This document shows, piece after piece, positions 57,045-64,000 of a stretch of 64,000 bases of DNA. Source of the stretch: Cryobacterium sp. SO1 (GTDB taxonomy: Bacteria; Actinomycetota; Actinomycetes; Actinomycetales; Microbacteriaceae); the NCBI RefSeq assembly GCF_004210215.2, contig NZ_CP067394.1, positions 1,426,001 to 1,490,000 on the forward strand, read 5' to 3'. The translations under genes were made by a program, and so were the position numbers. The notes beneath the pieces are model-generated. The model saw only the letters and a list, made by a program, of their open reading frames with translations, searched no databases and was not told the DNA's origin. Within the stretch, counting starts at the first letter, position 1, and each line of letters starts with the position of its first letter.

Positions 57045-58489
57045 TGGGTGCAATGCCCATTCTCACCGCACTCCAACACGGGGCCGAGACCCACCCCCTA
57101 CAGCTCGCCGTCCAGGTCGGCGACGACCGGCTCAGTTACGTGCAGTTACGTGATGCGGTTCTGGAACGGCTCGGCGGAAACCCGACCGGAACGGCCCTCC
57201 GGACCGGACCCACCCTCATCAGCCAGCCAAACGGTCTCGAGTTCGTGCTGCAGTTGCTCGCCGGCATCGCCGGCACCGGGAGCGTCGCCGTCCTCGACCC
57301 GGCCTGGCCCCAGGAGCAACAGCTCGAGGTCAGGGGCCGCCTCGGCCGGCTGGAGCTCACGCCGGGCGCTCCAGGTACGCCGCCACCCACTGGCGCTCTG
57401 GTCGATGGTCCGCCGGAGTCCACCTTCCTCTACGGCTTCACCTCGGGCACGACGGCGTTGCCGAAGGCGATCAGCCGGACTCGACGCTCGTGGCAGCACT
57501 CGTTCCGGCGCAGCACCGAAATGTTCGGCCTCACCGGACACGACCGCACGCTCGCCCCCGGGCCTCTCAGCGCCAGCCTCAACCTTTACGCGCTGGCGGA
57601 ATCCCTCCACGTCGGGGCGGCGTTTCACACACTGCCGGGCTTTGACGTCGCGGCGGCCCTGGCGAGCATCGAAAACCACGACATCACCCGGCTGGTGGCC
57701 GTTCCGGCCGTGCTGCGGCTGCTGGCCCAGCGCGGGCTCACGGCGAACCATAGCTGCCCAGGAATCTCCTGCATCGTCAGCGGAGGGGCCAAGCTCGACC
57801 TCGACACCACCCGCCTGTTGCAGCGCTGGGCGCCTTCCGCAACCCTGGTCGCCTTTTTCGGAGCAGCCGAGCTCGGGTTCGTCTCCGCAACCGTCCTGGC
57901 CCCCGGCCAGGCGCCGCAGTCTGACGAGACGGCCGTCGGCCTGCCCTTTCCCGGCGTGCACATCCGCATCGTCGACCGAGACAACGCGCCCGTTTCGGCC
58001 GGCGTGCCCGGAACCATCCAGGTTGCCAGCGACCTGGTCTGCGACGGCTATCTCTGGGGAGACGACGGAGCAGCCTTCCAGCAGCACGGCGACTGGTGCA
58101 CGGTAGGGGACCAGGGCTTTCTGGACACCGCCGGGGTGCTGCACCACTTGGGCCGCGGTCACGACATGATCGTGAGTGCCGGTAGCAACGTCTACCCGCA
58201 GGAGGTGGAGGCGGCGCTGCAGGCGCTGCCGGGGGTGCGGGCCGCGGTGGTGACCGGCCTGCCGGATCCCGGTCGTGGCCTCCGGTTGGTCGCCGCCGTG
58301 CTCGCCGACACCGACCTGGATGTCGCCGGCCTGCGTGGCGCGAGCAGCGCCGTGTTGGCATCGCCGAAGCGGCCGCACGACTACTACCGATTGCAGGAAC
58401 TGCCCCTCACCGCTGCCGGCAAGGTCAGCCGCACCATCCTCCGCCGCTGGATCGAGCAGGGAGACTCACGTGTCATCCGACTTCACTGA
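57044..58489 (+). CDS. AMP-binding acyl-CoA synthetase
   Basis: The 481-residue protein has the adenylate-forming enzyme motifs: the phosphate loop FTSGTTALPKAISRTRRSW (near 128-145), FGAAELGF, the GDQGFLDTAGVLHHLGRGHDMIVSAGSNVYPQEVEAAL block with the core Asp and hinge, and the C-terminal LPLTAAGKVSRTIL with catalytic Lys. It activates an acid to acyl-AMP and then the CoA thioester. The acid is unknown. It overlaps the thiolase gene by 20 bases, so the two act in one pathway. ATG at 57053 is an alternative start. Confidence 0.9.
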   Translation: MGAMPILTALQHGAETHPLQLAVQVGDDRLSYVQLRDAVLERLGGNPTGTALRTGPTLISQPNGLEFVLQLLAGIAGTGSVAVLDPAWPQEQQLEVRGRLGRLELTPGAPGTPPPTGALVDGPPESTFLYGFTSGTTALPKAISRTRRSWQHSFRRSTEMFGLTGHDRTLAPGPLSASLNLYALAESLHVGAAFHTLPGFDVAAALASIENHDITRLVAVPAVLRLLAQRGLTANHSCPGISCIVSGGAKLDLDTTRLLQRWAPSATLVAFFGAAELGFVSATVLAPGQAPQSDETAVGLPFPGVHIRIVDRDNAPVSAGVPGTIQVASDLVCDGYLWGDDGAAFQQHGDWCTVGDQGFLDTAGVLHHLGRGHDMIVSAGSNVYPQEVEAALQALPGVRAAVVTGLPDPGRGLRLVAAVLADTDLDVAGLRGASSAVLASPKRPHDYYRLQELPLTAAGKVSRTILRRWIEQGDSRVIRLH

Positions 58490-59684
58490 TCCCGCCGACG
58501 GGCCTACCTCGGCGGCCGACCGGCAGCCGGTGATCCTGCTCGGCCGACGCACAGCCTTCGCCCGTCGCAACGGGGCCCTGCGCACCGTCACCCAGGACAA
58601 ACTGCTGGCGCCAGTGCTGGCAGCGGTGCTGGCCGACGGGGGACTGCCCCCGGCTGCGGTGGATGACGTGATCATCGGCAACGCCGTCGGCGGTGGCGGT
58701 AACGTGGCCCGGCTGGCCCTGCTCACGGCCGGCCTGCCGGTCTCGGTGCCCGGGCAGACCATCGACCGCCAATGCGGATCCGGACTCGAGGCCATCGTGC
58801 TGGCCTGTCGACTGGTGCAGGCCGGCGCCGGCAGCCTCTATCTGGCCGGCGGGGTCGAGAGCACCAGCACGGCGCCCCTCCGCGCCCACCGGCTCAGCTC
58901 CACGACGGGCGCGCCCGACTTCTACGACCGGGTGAGCTTTGCACCGCACGAGTTGGGCGACCCGGACATGGGCGTCGCCGCCGACACCGTCGCGGCGCAG
59001 TACGGCATCGGTCGGGATCGCCAGGATGCGTTCGCGCTGCGCAGCCATAACCTCGCCGCCGCCGCGATAGCGGCGGGCGCCTTCGACGACGAGATCGTGC
59101 CCGTGCAGACCCCGGCCGGGCCGGTTGCCGGCGACTCCGGTCCCCGGCCGGGGTTGGGAGCGAACTTCCTGGCGCGCTTCCCGGCGGCCTTCACGCCGCA
59201 CGGCTCGGTGACCGCCGGGAACTCCTGCGCTGACGCCGATGGCGCCGTAGTGGTGGTGGTGACGAGCCGCGCCAGGGCCGACGCCTGGGGCGCAACCGGG
59301 TACCTGGCCTTTGTCGACGCGGTTCCGGCGGGCGTTGACCCCAACCTGCTCGGCATCGGGGGAGCGATGGCCGGCCGGGCACTCTTCGCCCGCACCGGAA
59401 TCACGGCCGGTGACCTCGGCCGGGTCGAGTTCACCGAAGCCTTCGCCGCCCAGGTGCTGGCCTCGCTCGACCTGATGGGCCTGCCGGCCGAGAATGCCAA
59501 TCGTCAGGGTGGGGCGCTGGCCCTCGGGCACCCCTATGGCGCGTCGGGGGCCCTGCTCGTGCTTCGGCTCCTGCAGCAGGCGCGTACCGCCGCGTCCGAG
59601 GGGGAGTTGTCCCTGTCGGCGCTCAGCATCGCCGGCGGGCTCGGGCTGGCCGCACTCTGGCGGTGGCAGACGCCGATGCGGTGA
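58470..59684 (+). CDS. thiolase (acetyl-CoA acyltransferase)
   Basis: The protein has 404 residues. The acylated Cys lies in IDRQCGSGLEAIVLA (about 90). Other motifs are the GVESTST region, NSCADADGAVVVV, the His of GHPYGASGALLV near 356, and the C-terminal IAGGLGLAAL; the usual active-site Cys close to the end is replaced. It joins or cleaves acyl-CoA thioesters. The GTG at 58470 has a GCAGGGAG site. It is coupled to the acyl-CoA synthetase; some actinobacteria keep such a pair near biotin uptake genes, which are not present here. Confidence 0.88.
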   Translation: MSSDFTDPADGPTSAADRQPVILLGRRTAFARRNGALRTVTQDKLLAPVLAAVLADGGLPPAAVDDVIIGNAVGGGGNVARLALLTAGLPVSVPGQTIDRQCGSGLEAIVLACRLVQAGAGSLYLAGGVESTSTAPLRAHRLSSTTGAPDFYDRVSFAPHELGDPDMGVAADTVAAQYGIGRDRQDAFALRSHNLAAAAIAAGAFDDEIVPVQTPAGPVAGDSGPRPGLGANFLARFPAAFTPHGSVTAGNSCADADGAVVVVVTSRARADAWGATGYLAFVDAVPAGVDPNLLGIGGAMAGRALFARTGITAGDLGRVEFTEAFAAQVLASLDLMGLPAENANRQGGALALGHPYGASGALLVLRLLQQARTAASEGELSLSALSIAGGLGLAALWRWQTPMR

Positions 59685-59742
59685 CCAGGAGAGCCCGAGA
59701 AATCTTGAGAGCTTGTGCGACGCGTCTCCGTCGAATATCATA

Positions 59743-59762
59743 CAATCAAATGGTTGTATTAG
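59743..59762. promoter_or_regulatory. dyad ATACAA-N8-TTGTAT over the ArsR start codon
   Basis: A six-base-arm inverted repeat covers the ATG of the ArsR gene at 59750. It is AT-rich in a GC-rich setting, as ArsR-family operators often are. Binding by the ArsR protein itself would block both transcription and translation of its operon. That role is inferred. Confidence 0.55.
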
Positions 59763-60106
59763 AGCTTTCAGACCAGGACGTCAACCGCCTCTTCCGTGCC
59801 CTCGCGGATGTGACGCGGCGCGATATCGTGCGCCGCACACTCGTCGCCGGTGTCACGGTGTCGCAGTTGGCGCACTCTTACGACATGTCGTTCGCGGCGG
59901 TGCAGAAGCACGTTGCGGTTTTGGAGGAGGCGAGGCTGGTGACCAAGGAGCCACGCGGCCGTGAGCGGATGGTGCGGGGCAACCCCGATCGCATCCGCCA
60001 GGCGCAGCGCCTGCTCGACGGCTTCGAGGTGGTCTGGCGTTCGCGCATCGATCGTCTCGACGTTCTGCTTGCTGAAGACGACGACCCGGCTTCAACCGAC
60101 ACCTGA
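59750..60106 (+). CDS. ArsR-family winged-helix regulator
   Basis: The 118-residue protein has the ArsR fold: DVNRLFRALADVTRRDIVRRTLVAGVTVSQLAHSYDMSFAAVQKHVAVLEEARLVTKEPRGRERMV. The metal-binding cysteines of arsenic sensors are absent, as in the group that controls SRPBCC genes. No ribosome site precedes the ATG, and its promoter overlaps an ATACAA...TTGTAT dyad. It is followed after 22 bases by a double SRPBCC gene, the common ArsR/SRPBCC pairing. Confidence 0.88.
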   Translation: MVVLELSDQDVNRLFRALADVTRRDIVRRTLVAGVTVSQLAHSYDMSFAAVQKHVAVLEEARLVTKEPRGRERMVRGNPDRIRQAQRLLDGFEVVWRSRIDRLDVLLAEDDDPASTDT

Positions 60107-60128
60107 CCGACTAACCGAAAGGAAGATC

Positions 60129-61109
60129 ATGCCTGTCACCTCCGTCGAGAAAGACCTCGACCAGCTCACCATCACGATCGTCGCCGACTTCACGGCGCCC
60201 CTCCGCCGGCTTTGGGATGCCTATACCGATCCGCGCCAGATCGAACTGTTCTGGGGCCCGCCCGCGTACCCGGCCACGTTCTTCCGGCACGACGCCCACA
60301 CCGGCGGGCGCAGTGTGTATTCGATGACCGGACCGGAGGGCGACGTGCACTACGGCTGCTGGGACTGGACCGCGGCCGACGCCCCGCATTCCTTTGAGGT
60401 CATCGACCGGTTCGCCGATGAGGCGGGCGTGCCGAACACCGACCTCCCGGCCACCCGGGTGGACTTCGCCTTCGAAGAGACGAGCAATGGCAGCCGTCTC
60501 AGCACCACCTCGCACTTCGACTCGGTCGAGCAGATGCAGCAGCTCCTGGATATGGGCATGCTCGAGGGCGCCCGTGACGCAATGGCTCAGATCGACCAGG
60601 TTCTGGCCGACCTGGCCTCCTTCGCCACCGCACGCGGGGCCCAGGCAGAGATCCTCAGCAATACCCAGGTGCGAGTGGCGCGAGTCATCCGCGGCACCGT
60701 CGACCAGGTCTGGCGCGCCCACAACGACGCCGACCTGATGAAGCGGTGGCTGCTCGGACCGGACGGTTGGTCGATGCCTGTCTGCGAGATCGCGACCGCT
60801 GTGGGCGACAGCTACCGCTACGAGTGGCAGCGGGATGGCGGCGACGAGCGATTCGGCTTCACCGGCGAGCTGCTCGAATCGGCGGCACCGCACCGCGCGG
60901 TCACGACCGAGGCGATGATCGGAATGGACTTCCCGGCCACGATCAACGAGATGACCCTCACCGAAGTCGACGGCGGCACCCTGCTCTCCCTCGTCATCAC
61001 CTACGCCAACGCCGAGCAGCGCGACGCCGTCATGGCAACCGGCATGACCGACGGCATGGAGACGAGCTACCAGCGCCTCGAGGGGCTGTTGCAGCCGACC
61101 CTGGCTTAG
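60129..61109 (+). CDS. tandem SRPBCC (AHSA1) domain protein
   Basis: The 326-residue protein contains two START/AHSA1-like domains. The first, residues 1-160, has FTAPLRRLWDAYTDPRQIELFWGPPAYPATFFRHD. The second, 165-320, has VIRGTVDQVWRAHNDADLMKRWLLGPDGWSMPV. Each ends in the helix RDA..QQLL/ETSYQRLEGLL. Single-domain members bind hydrophobic ligands or act as Hsp90 cochaperone-like proteins. It is probably expressed under the ArsR-type regulator. Fusion of two copies in one chain is less common than the single-domain form. Confidence 0.87.
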   Translation: MPVTSVEKDLDQLTITIVADFTAPLRRLWDAYTDPRQIELFWGPPAYPATFFRHDAHTGGRSVYSMTGPEGDVHYGCWDWTAADAPHSFEVIDRFADEAGVPNTDLPATRVDFAFEETSNGSRLSTTSHFDSVEQMQQLLDMGMLEGARDAMAQIDQVLADLASFATARGAQAEILSNTQVRVARVIRGTVDQVWRAHNDADLMKRWLLGPDGWSMPVCEIATAVGDSYRYEWQRDGGDERFGFTGELLESAAPHRAVTTEAMIGMDFPATINEMTLTEVDGGTLLSLVITYANAEQRDAVMATGMTDGMETSYQRLEGLLQPTLA

Positions 61110-61141
61110 CCCCAGGCGCCCAGGTGCAACTGCGAGTCACG

Positions 61142-62551
61142 TCAGTGCCGCAGCTGCGCCTCGGTCAGCGCATCCGGCTCGCCGACCGCCGGCACCGACT
61201 CGTCCTGGTCGAGGTACTGCGCGGAGATACGGCGGTAGGACTTGGTGAAGAACGCCGCGGTGGCCGCCAATGCCATGACGATCCCCGAGATGAGGAACAC
61301 CAGCGCGATGCCGCGCGCCTCGCCGCCGCCCAGGAGAGCGCCGAAGTCGGCGCGGCCGGCATCCGAGTTCATGAACGGGATGATGATGAACTCGGCGATC
61401 GGCGCGATGAGGAAGGCAGTGACGGGAGCCGCGGCCGACTCGAACGCGGCCGCGAAGCCGAACACGCGGCCCTGCTCGCGGAACGGCACCACCTTCTGGA
61501 TGACGGTCTGCTCGGCCGCCTCGACGGCGGGGATCAGCGTCATGTAGAGCCAAATGCCCGCGGCGTACAACCACCACCACTCGCGGATCGTGAACAGCGC
61601 GCCGAGCATTCCCATGAGGATCACCAGCAGCAGCATGGTGCGGATCGGGTTGCGGCCCAGGCCGAACTTCGCGATCAGCAGACCGCCGATGATGAACCCG
61701 GTCGAGGTGACGCCGAGCACGATGCCCCACAGCTCCACCGGGAACAGCTCGAGGCCGTACGGGTCCATCAGCGCCATGTAGACGCCGCCGATGAGGTTGT
61801 TGAAGGTGGAGAAGATGATCAACGCGAACAGTCCGGTCGCCGCTCGCACGGCGGTGATGCTGCCGCGTAGGTCGACCAGGGGGAGACGCTCGCCCTCCTG
61901 CTGCGGTTTGGCTTCGGGGATGCGCAGGAACAGCAGGTGCAGCAGCGCCGCCGCCGAGAGGGAGATGGCGATGAGCAGCGTCCACCCCATGCCCAGCAAC
62001 CCGATCGCGAGCCCGCTGAAGACGCTGGTCACCATGAACGCGAGCCCCTGCACGGTGCCGACGAGGCCGTTCGCGTTGGCGTGTCGCTCGGTGGGGATCA
62101 GGAGCGTGACCACCGTGGACAGGGCGATGTTGCGCATGTTCTCGATCACCGCGCCGAACAGGATGATGCCGCTGAACAGCCAGAACCACGGCCCGCCCAG
62201 GTCGAGCAGGGTGGACTCGGGGAACACGAGGTACAGCCCGCCGCCGATGCTGAACGCGATCAGGGTGACCGCACCGGCGAATACCATCACGAGGTGCTTG
62301 CGGTGCCGGTCCACGATGGTGCCGAAGGCCATCGAGAACAGGGCGACGAGCAGCATATAGGCGCCGCCGATGATTCCGGTGGCGAGCACCGAGCGGGTCT
62401 CCAGATAGACCCAGAAGGTGAGCGCGAACCACAGGAAGCTCGTAGTGACGTTGGCGACCGCCGTGTTGACCAGCACCTGCGCGAAGGTGCGGGCCCCGCC
62501 GGGTGTCGACTCGGTCTGAGACTCGGCGGGCGCGTCGTTGATGTGGCTCAT
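61142..62551 (-). CDS. MFS transporter
   Basis: The 469-residue protein has about twelve hydrophobic helices. TSFLWFALTFWVYLETRSVLATGIIGGAYMLLVALFSMAFGTIVDRHRKHLVMV carries the MFS motif A loop (GTIVDRHRK), and AVIENMRNIALSTVVTLLIPTERHANANGLVG is a typical MFS_3 (EntS-like) block. The ATG has a GGAAGGACGACCAC region upstream. It is convergent with the SRPBCC gene. It may export a siderophore, drug or metabolite; this is not known. Confidence 0.87.
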   Translation of the reverse strand: MSHINDAPAESQTESTPGGARTFAQVLVNTAVANVTTSFLWFALTFWVYLETRSVLATGIIGGAYMLLVALFSMAFGTIVDRHRKHLVMVFAGAVTLIAFSIGGGLYLVFPESTLLDLGGPWFWLFSGIILFGAVIENMRNIALSTVVTLLIPTERHANANGLVGTVQGLAFMVTSVFSGLAIGLLGMGWTLLIAISLSAAALLHLLFLRIPEAKPQQEGERLPLVDLRGSITAVRAATGLFALIIFSTFNNLIGGVYMALMDPYGLELFPVELWGIVLGVTSTGFIIGGLLIAKFGLGRNPIRTMLLLVILMGMLGALFTIREWWWLYAAGIWLYMTLIPAVEAAEQTVIQKVVPFREQGRVFGFAAAFESAAAPVTAFLIAPIAEFIIIPFMNSDAGRADFGALLGGGEARGIALVFLISGIVMALAATAAFFTKSYRRISAQYLDQDESVPAVGEPDALTEAQLRH

Positions 62552-62958
62552 GTGGTCGTCCTTCCCAGGCGCTCGCGTGGCGTCGCAAGTATGAACGGCG
62601 CCGTTCGAATCGACGGCCTCAGGCGAGCCAAGACCGTTGAATCAGTTTACGAAGCCGGACCCGATCTTGTCTTGTGTGGTTTCTTGTGACATTCACCCAT
62701 CACGGAGATCAGTGGTCGGACGCTGGCTATGCCACCTCCTGGTGCTGAAGATATCAGCCGGAATTGTGCTTGACAGAGTTTCCACAACCGTTATTATAAA
62801 CCTTGTAATAAGTCTCAACTGATGGAGAATGTGGTGGCCGAAGCTGCCGAAGTCGTTCGACAACGGGAACGACGGTGAACTCGGCCAAGTCAAGTCCCCG
62901 CCGAAGGCGATCAGTCCGAAAATCACCTGTCTACTTGTACCGAGAAGAGGAAACCTCA
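62552..62958. other. 407-base intergenic region
   Basis: It lies between the divergent MFS and binding-lipoprotein genes. It contains no supportable gene, but its right half holds the promoter with an overlapping dyad at 62770-62811. Confidence 0.6.
62770..62811 (+). promoter_or_regulatory. promoter with overlapping TTATTA-N9-TAATAA dyad
   Basis: TTGACA at 62770-62775 is followed by TATTAT at 62792-62797 (16-base spacing) or TATAAA at 62795-62800 (19). The inverted repeat TTATTA (62791-62796) and TAATAA (62806-62811) overlaps the -10. This is the best promoter for the lipoprotein gene; a repressor of unknown family probably binds the dyad. Confidence 0.55.
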
Positions 62959-64000
62959 ATGAAGAGAATTCTGAAGAATGCACTTGCTCCCGTGGTCATC
63001 GCGGGACTCGCGCTGAGCCTGGGCGGCTGCGCCTCCGATCCCAGCCCCTCCGCTGCCGAGGGGCCCCTGACCGTGTGGGTGATGGGCGACTCTGGCGCCA
63101 ACTTCGAGTCCCTCGTCGCCCCGTTCGTGACGGAGACCGGACAGGAGATCGAGGTTGTCGCCATCCCGTGGGACAGTATCGACGAGAAGCTGACGACCTC
63201 GGTCGCCTCGGGCGCCGGGCCGGACGTCCTGCAGATCGGCCTCTCCAAGCTCCGTAGTTTCGCGGATGCAGGCGCACTGCTGCCCCTCGACGATCTCCTC
63301 GGCGACTATCCCGGGCTCGCACCCGCGAACTTCCCGTCCGGGGTGAGCGGAGACGCCACATCCGTCAATGGGGAGGTCGTCAGCGTGCCGTGGGTCAGTG
63401 ACACTCGCGTTCTGTTCACCCGCACCGATATCCTCGCGGCGAACGGGATCGACGCCCCTCCCACCACCTGGGACGAACTCCGTGCCGACGCCAAGACCCT
63501 GACGAGTCGGGGGAGCGGACAGTACGGCTACTACATCCCACAGTGGGATGCACCGTTGCCGATCGAGATGACGTGGAGCCTTGGCGGCGACGTCATTGAT
63601 TCCGACGGCAATGTCGACTTCGATACCCCCGAATTCCAGGATGCGGTGGACATGTACACCGGGCTGTACGCCGACGGCAGTGTGCCGACCAACGGTGACT
63701 TCGACCAGACGCAGGGATTCATCTCCGGTGTCGCACCGATGCTCGTGAGCGGCCCGTACCTGGGCAAAGCGATCACGGACGGCGCGCCGGAACTCGACGG
63801 TAAGTGGCAGGCGAGCCTGCTACCAGCGGGAACATCCTCCACCTCGCTGTTCGCAGGTTCGAACCTCGGTGTGTGGGCCAACACCGACCAGCAGGATGCC
63901 TCACTGGAGCTCTTGGAATACCTCGCAGAGCCAGAGACGCAGCTGGAGTGGTACTCGCTCAGCGGTGAACTGCCCACGGTCAGCGCGGCCTTGGGCGATG
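62959..64000 (+). CDS. sugar ABC transporter substrate-binding lipoprotein, 3' end outside the window
   Basis: The frame starts at ATG 62959, with GAGGAAACCTCA ahead, and is still open at the window end, 347 codons later. The lipoprotein signal ends LGGCASDPS (Cys near 24). The family-1 solute-binding domain shows LTVWVMGDSGANFESLVAPFVTETGQEIEVVAIPWDSIDEKLTTSVASGAGPDVLQIG, SVPWVSDTRVLFTRTDILAANGI, and MLVSGPYLGKAI near the ligand site. It presumably delivers a sugar to permeases outside the window. It is not closely similar to the 49639 protein. Confidence 0.9.
   Translation, partial: MKRILKNALAPVVIAGLALSLGGCASDPSPSAAEGPLTVWVMGDSGANFESLVAPFVTETGQEIEVVAIPWDSIDEKLTTSVASGAGPDVLQIGLSKLRSFADAGALLPLDDLLGDYPGLAPANFPSGVSGDATSVNGEVVSVPWVSDTRVLFTRTDILAANGIDAPPTTWDELRADAKTLTSRGSGQYGYYIPQWDAPLPIEMTWSLGGDVIDSDGNVDFDTPEFQDAVDMYTGLYADGSVPTNGDFDQTQGFISGVAPMLVSGPYLGKAITDGAPELDGKWQASLLPAGTSSTSLFAGSNLGVWANTDQQDASLELLEYLAEPETQLEWYSLSGELPTVSAALGD

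Noticed and set aside
61137..62588. Second long open frame on the same strand as the MFS transporter
   Set aside because: It is an Arg/His/Gly-rich shadow in another frame; the MFS protein with its helices and motifs is the real product.
1..64000. tRNA, rRNA or riboswitch
   Set aside because: No cloverleaf, rRNA block or known aptamer core was recognised by eye; a covariance-model search could still find a small RNA.

Overview
The window is a high-GC chromosomal segment from an actinobacterium. GTG and TTG starts are common, genes are packed into ATGA/GTGA-overlapping operons, some genes look leaderless, and actinobacterial families are present (NarL-type two-component pairs, CitA/CitB with a CitMHS carrier, a MurNAc PTS, bacterial GPP34). 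The family mix fits a Microbacteriaceae-like soil or cold-environment bacterium; that placement is inference. No rRNA, tRNA, CRISPR array, prophage or plasmid origin was seen.

Left part, 1-18.4 kb: accessory genes, mostly local regulator-target pairs. These are a decayed M20 amidohydrolase, an OmdA-type protein, a histidine phosphatase, a DesK/DesR-like two-component system, an MFS pump with a divergent XRE regulator, an HTH-DUF3887 protein coupled to a CPBP protease, HxlR/RidA, a first MerR regulator, a two-gene ABC exporter beside a second two-component system, and MarR with a quinone oxidoreductase.

Middle part, 18.4-39 kb: the most interesting stretch. Two more MerR paralogues are interspersed with surface and membrane genes: two TAP-like alpha/beta hydrolase lipoproteins, a secreted beta-lactamase-fold serine hydrolase, a type-B carboxylesterase, DUF418 and DUF998-like membrane proteins, a CPBP protease, a small-multidrug-export-like protein, GPP34 and an ABC exporter. 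Ten promoter-like sites of one design lie in front of these genes on both strands: TTGAC(A/C/T), exactly 19 bases, then a TNNNNT -10, with a TGTNC-N3-GNACA dyad in the spacer. I read this as one MerR-type regulon of cell-surface hydrolases and transport proteins. The area also carries debris: an IS110 remnant, a 101-base repeat pair, an internally deleted copy of the citrate-carrier gene and the tail of a quinone oxidoreductase.

Right part, 39-64 kb: nutrient acquisition. A CitMHS citrate carrier faces a CitA/CitB sensor system. Next come ThuA and Gfo/Idh sugar genes, SnoaL and quinone oxidoreductase genes, then a long plus-strand catabolic block: LacI regulator, FAD oxidoreductase, sugar ABC transporter, RpiR regulator, MurQ, PTS EIIA and EIIBC. 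The latter half points to N-acetylmuramate (cell-wall sugar) recycling. An acyl-CoA ligase/thiolase pair, ArsR with a double SRPBCC protein, an MFS transporter and the start of another sugar-binding lipoprotein close the window.
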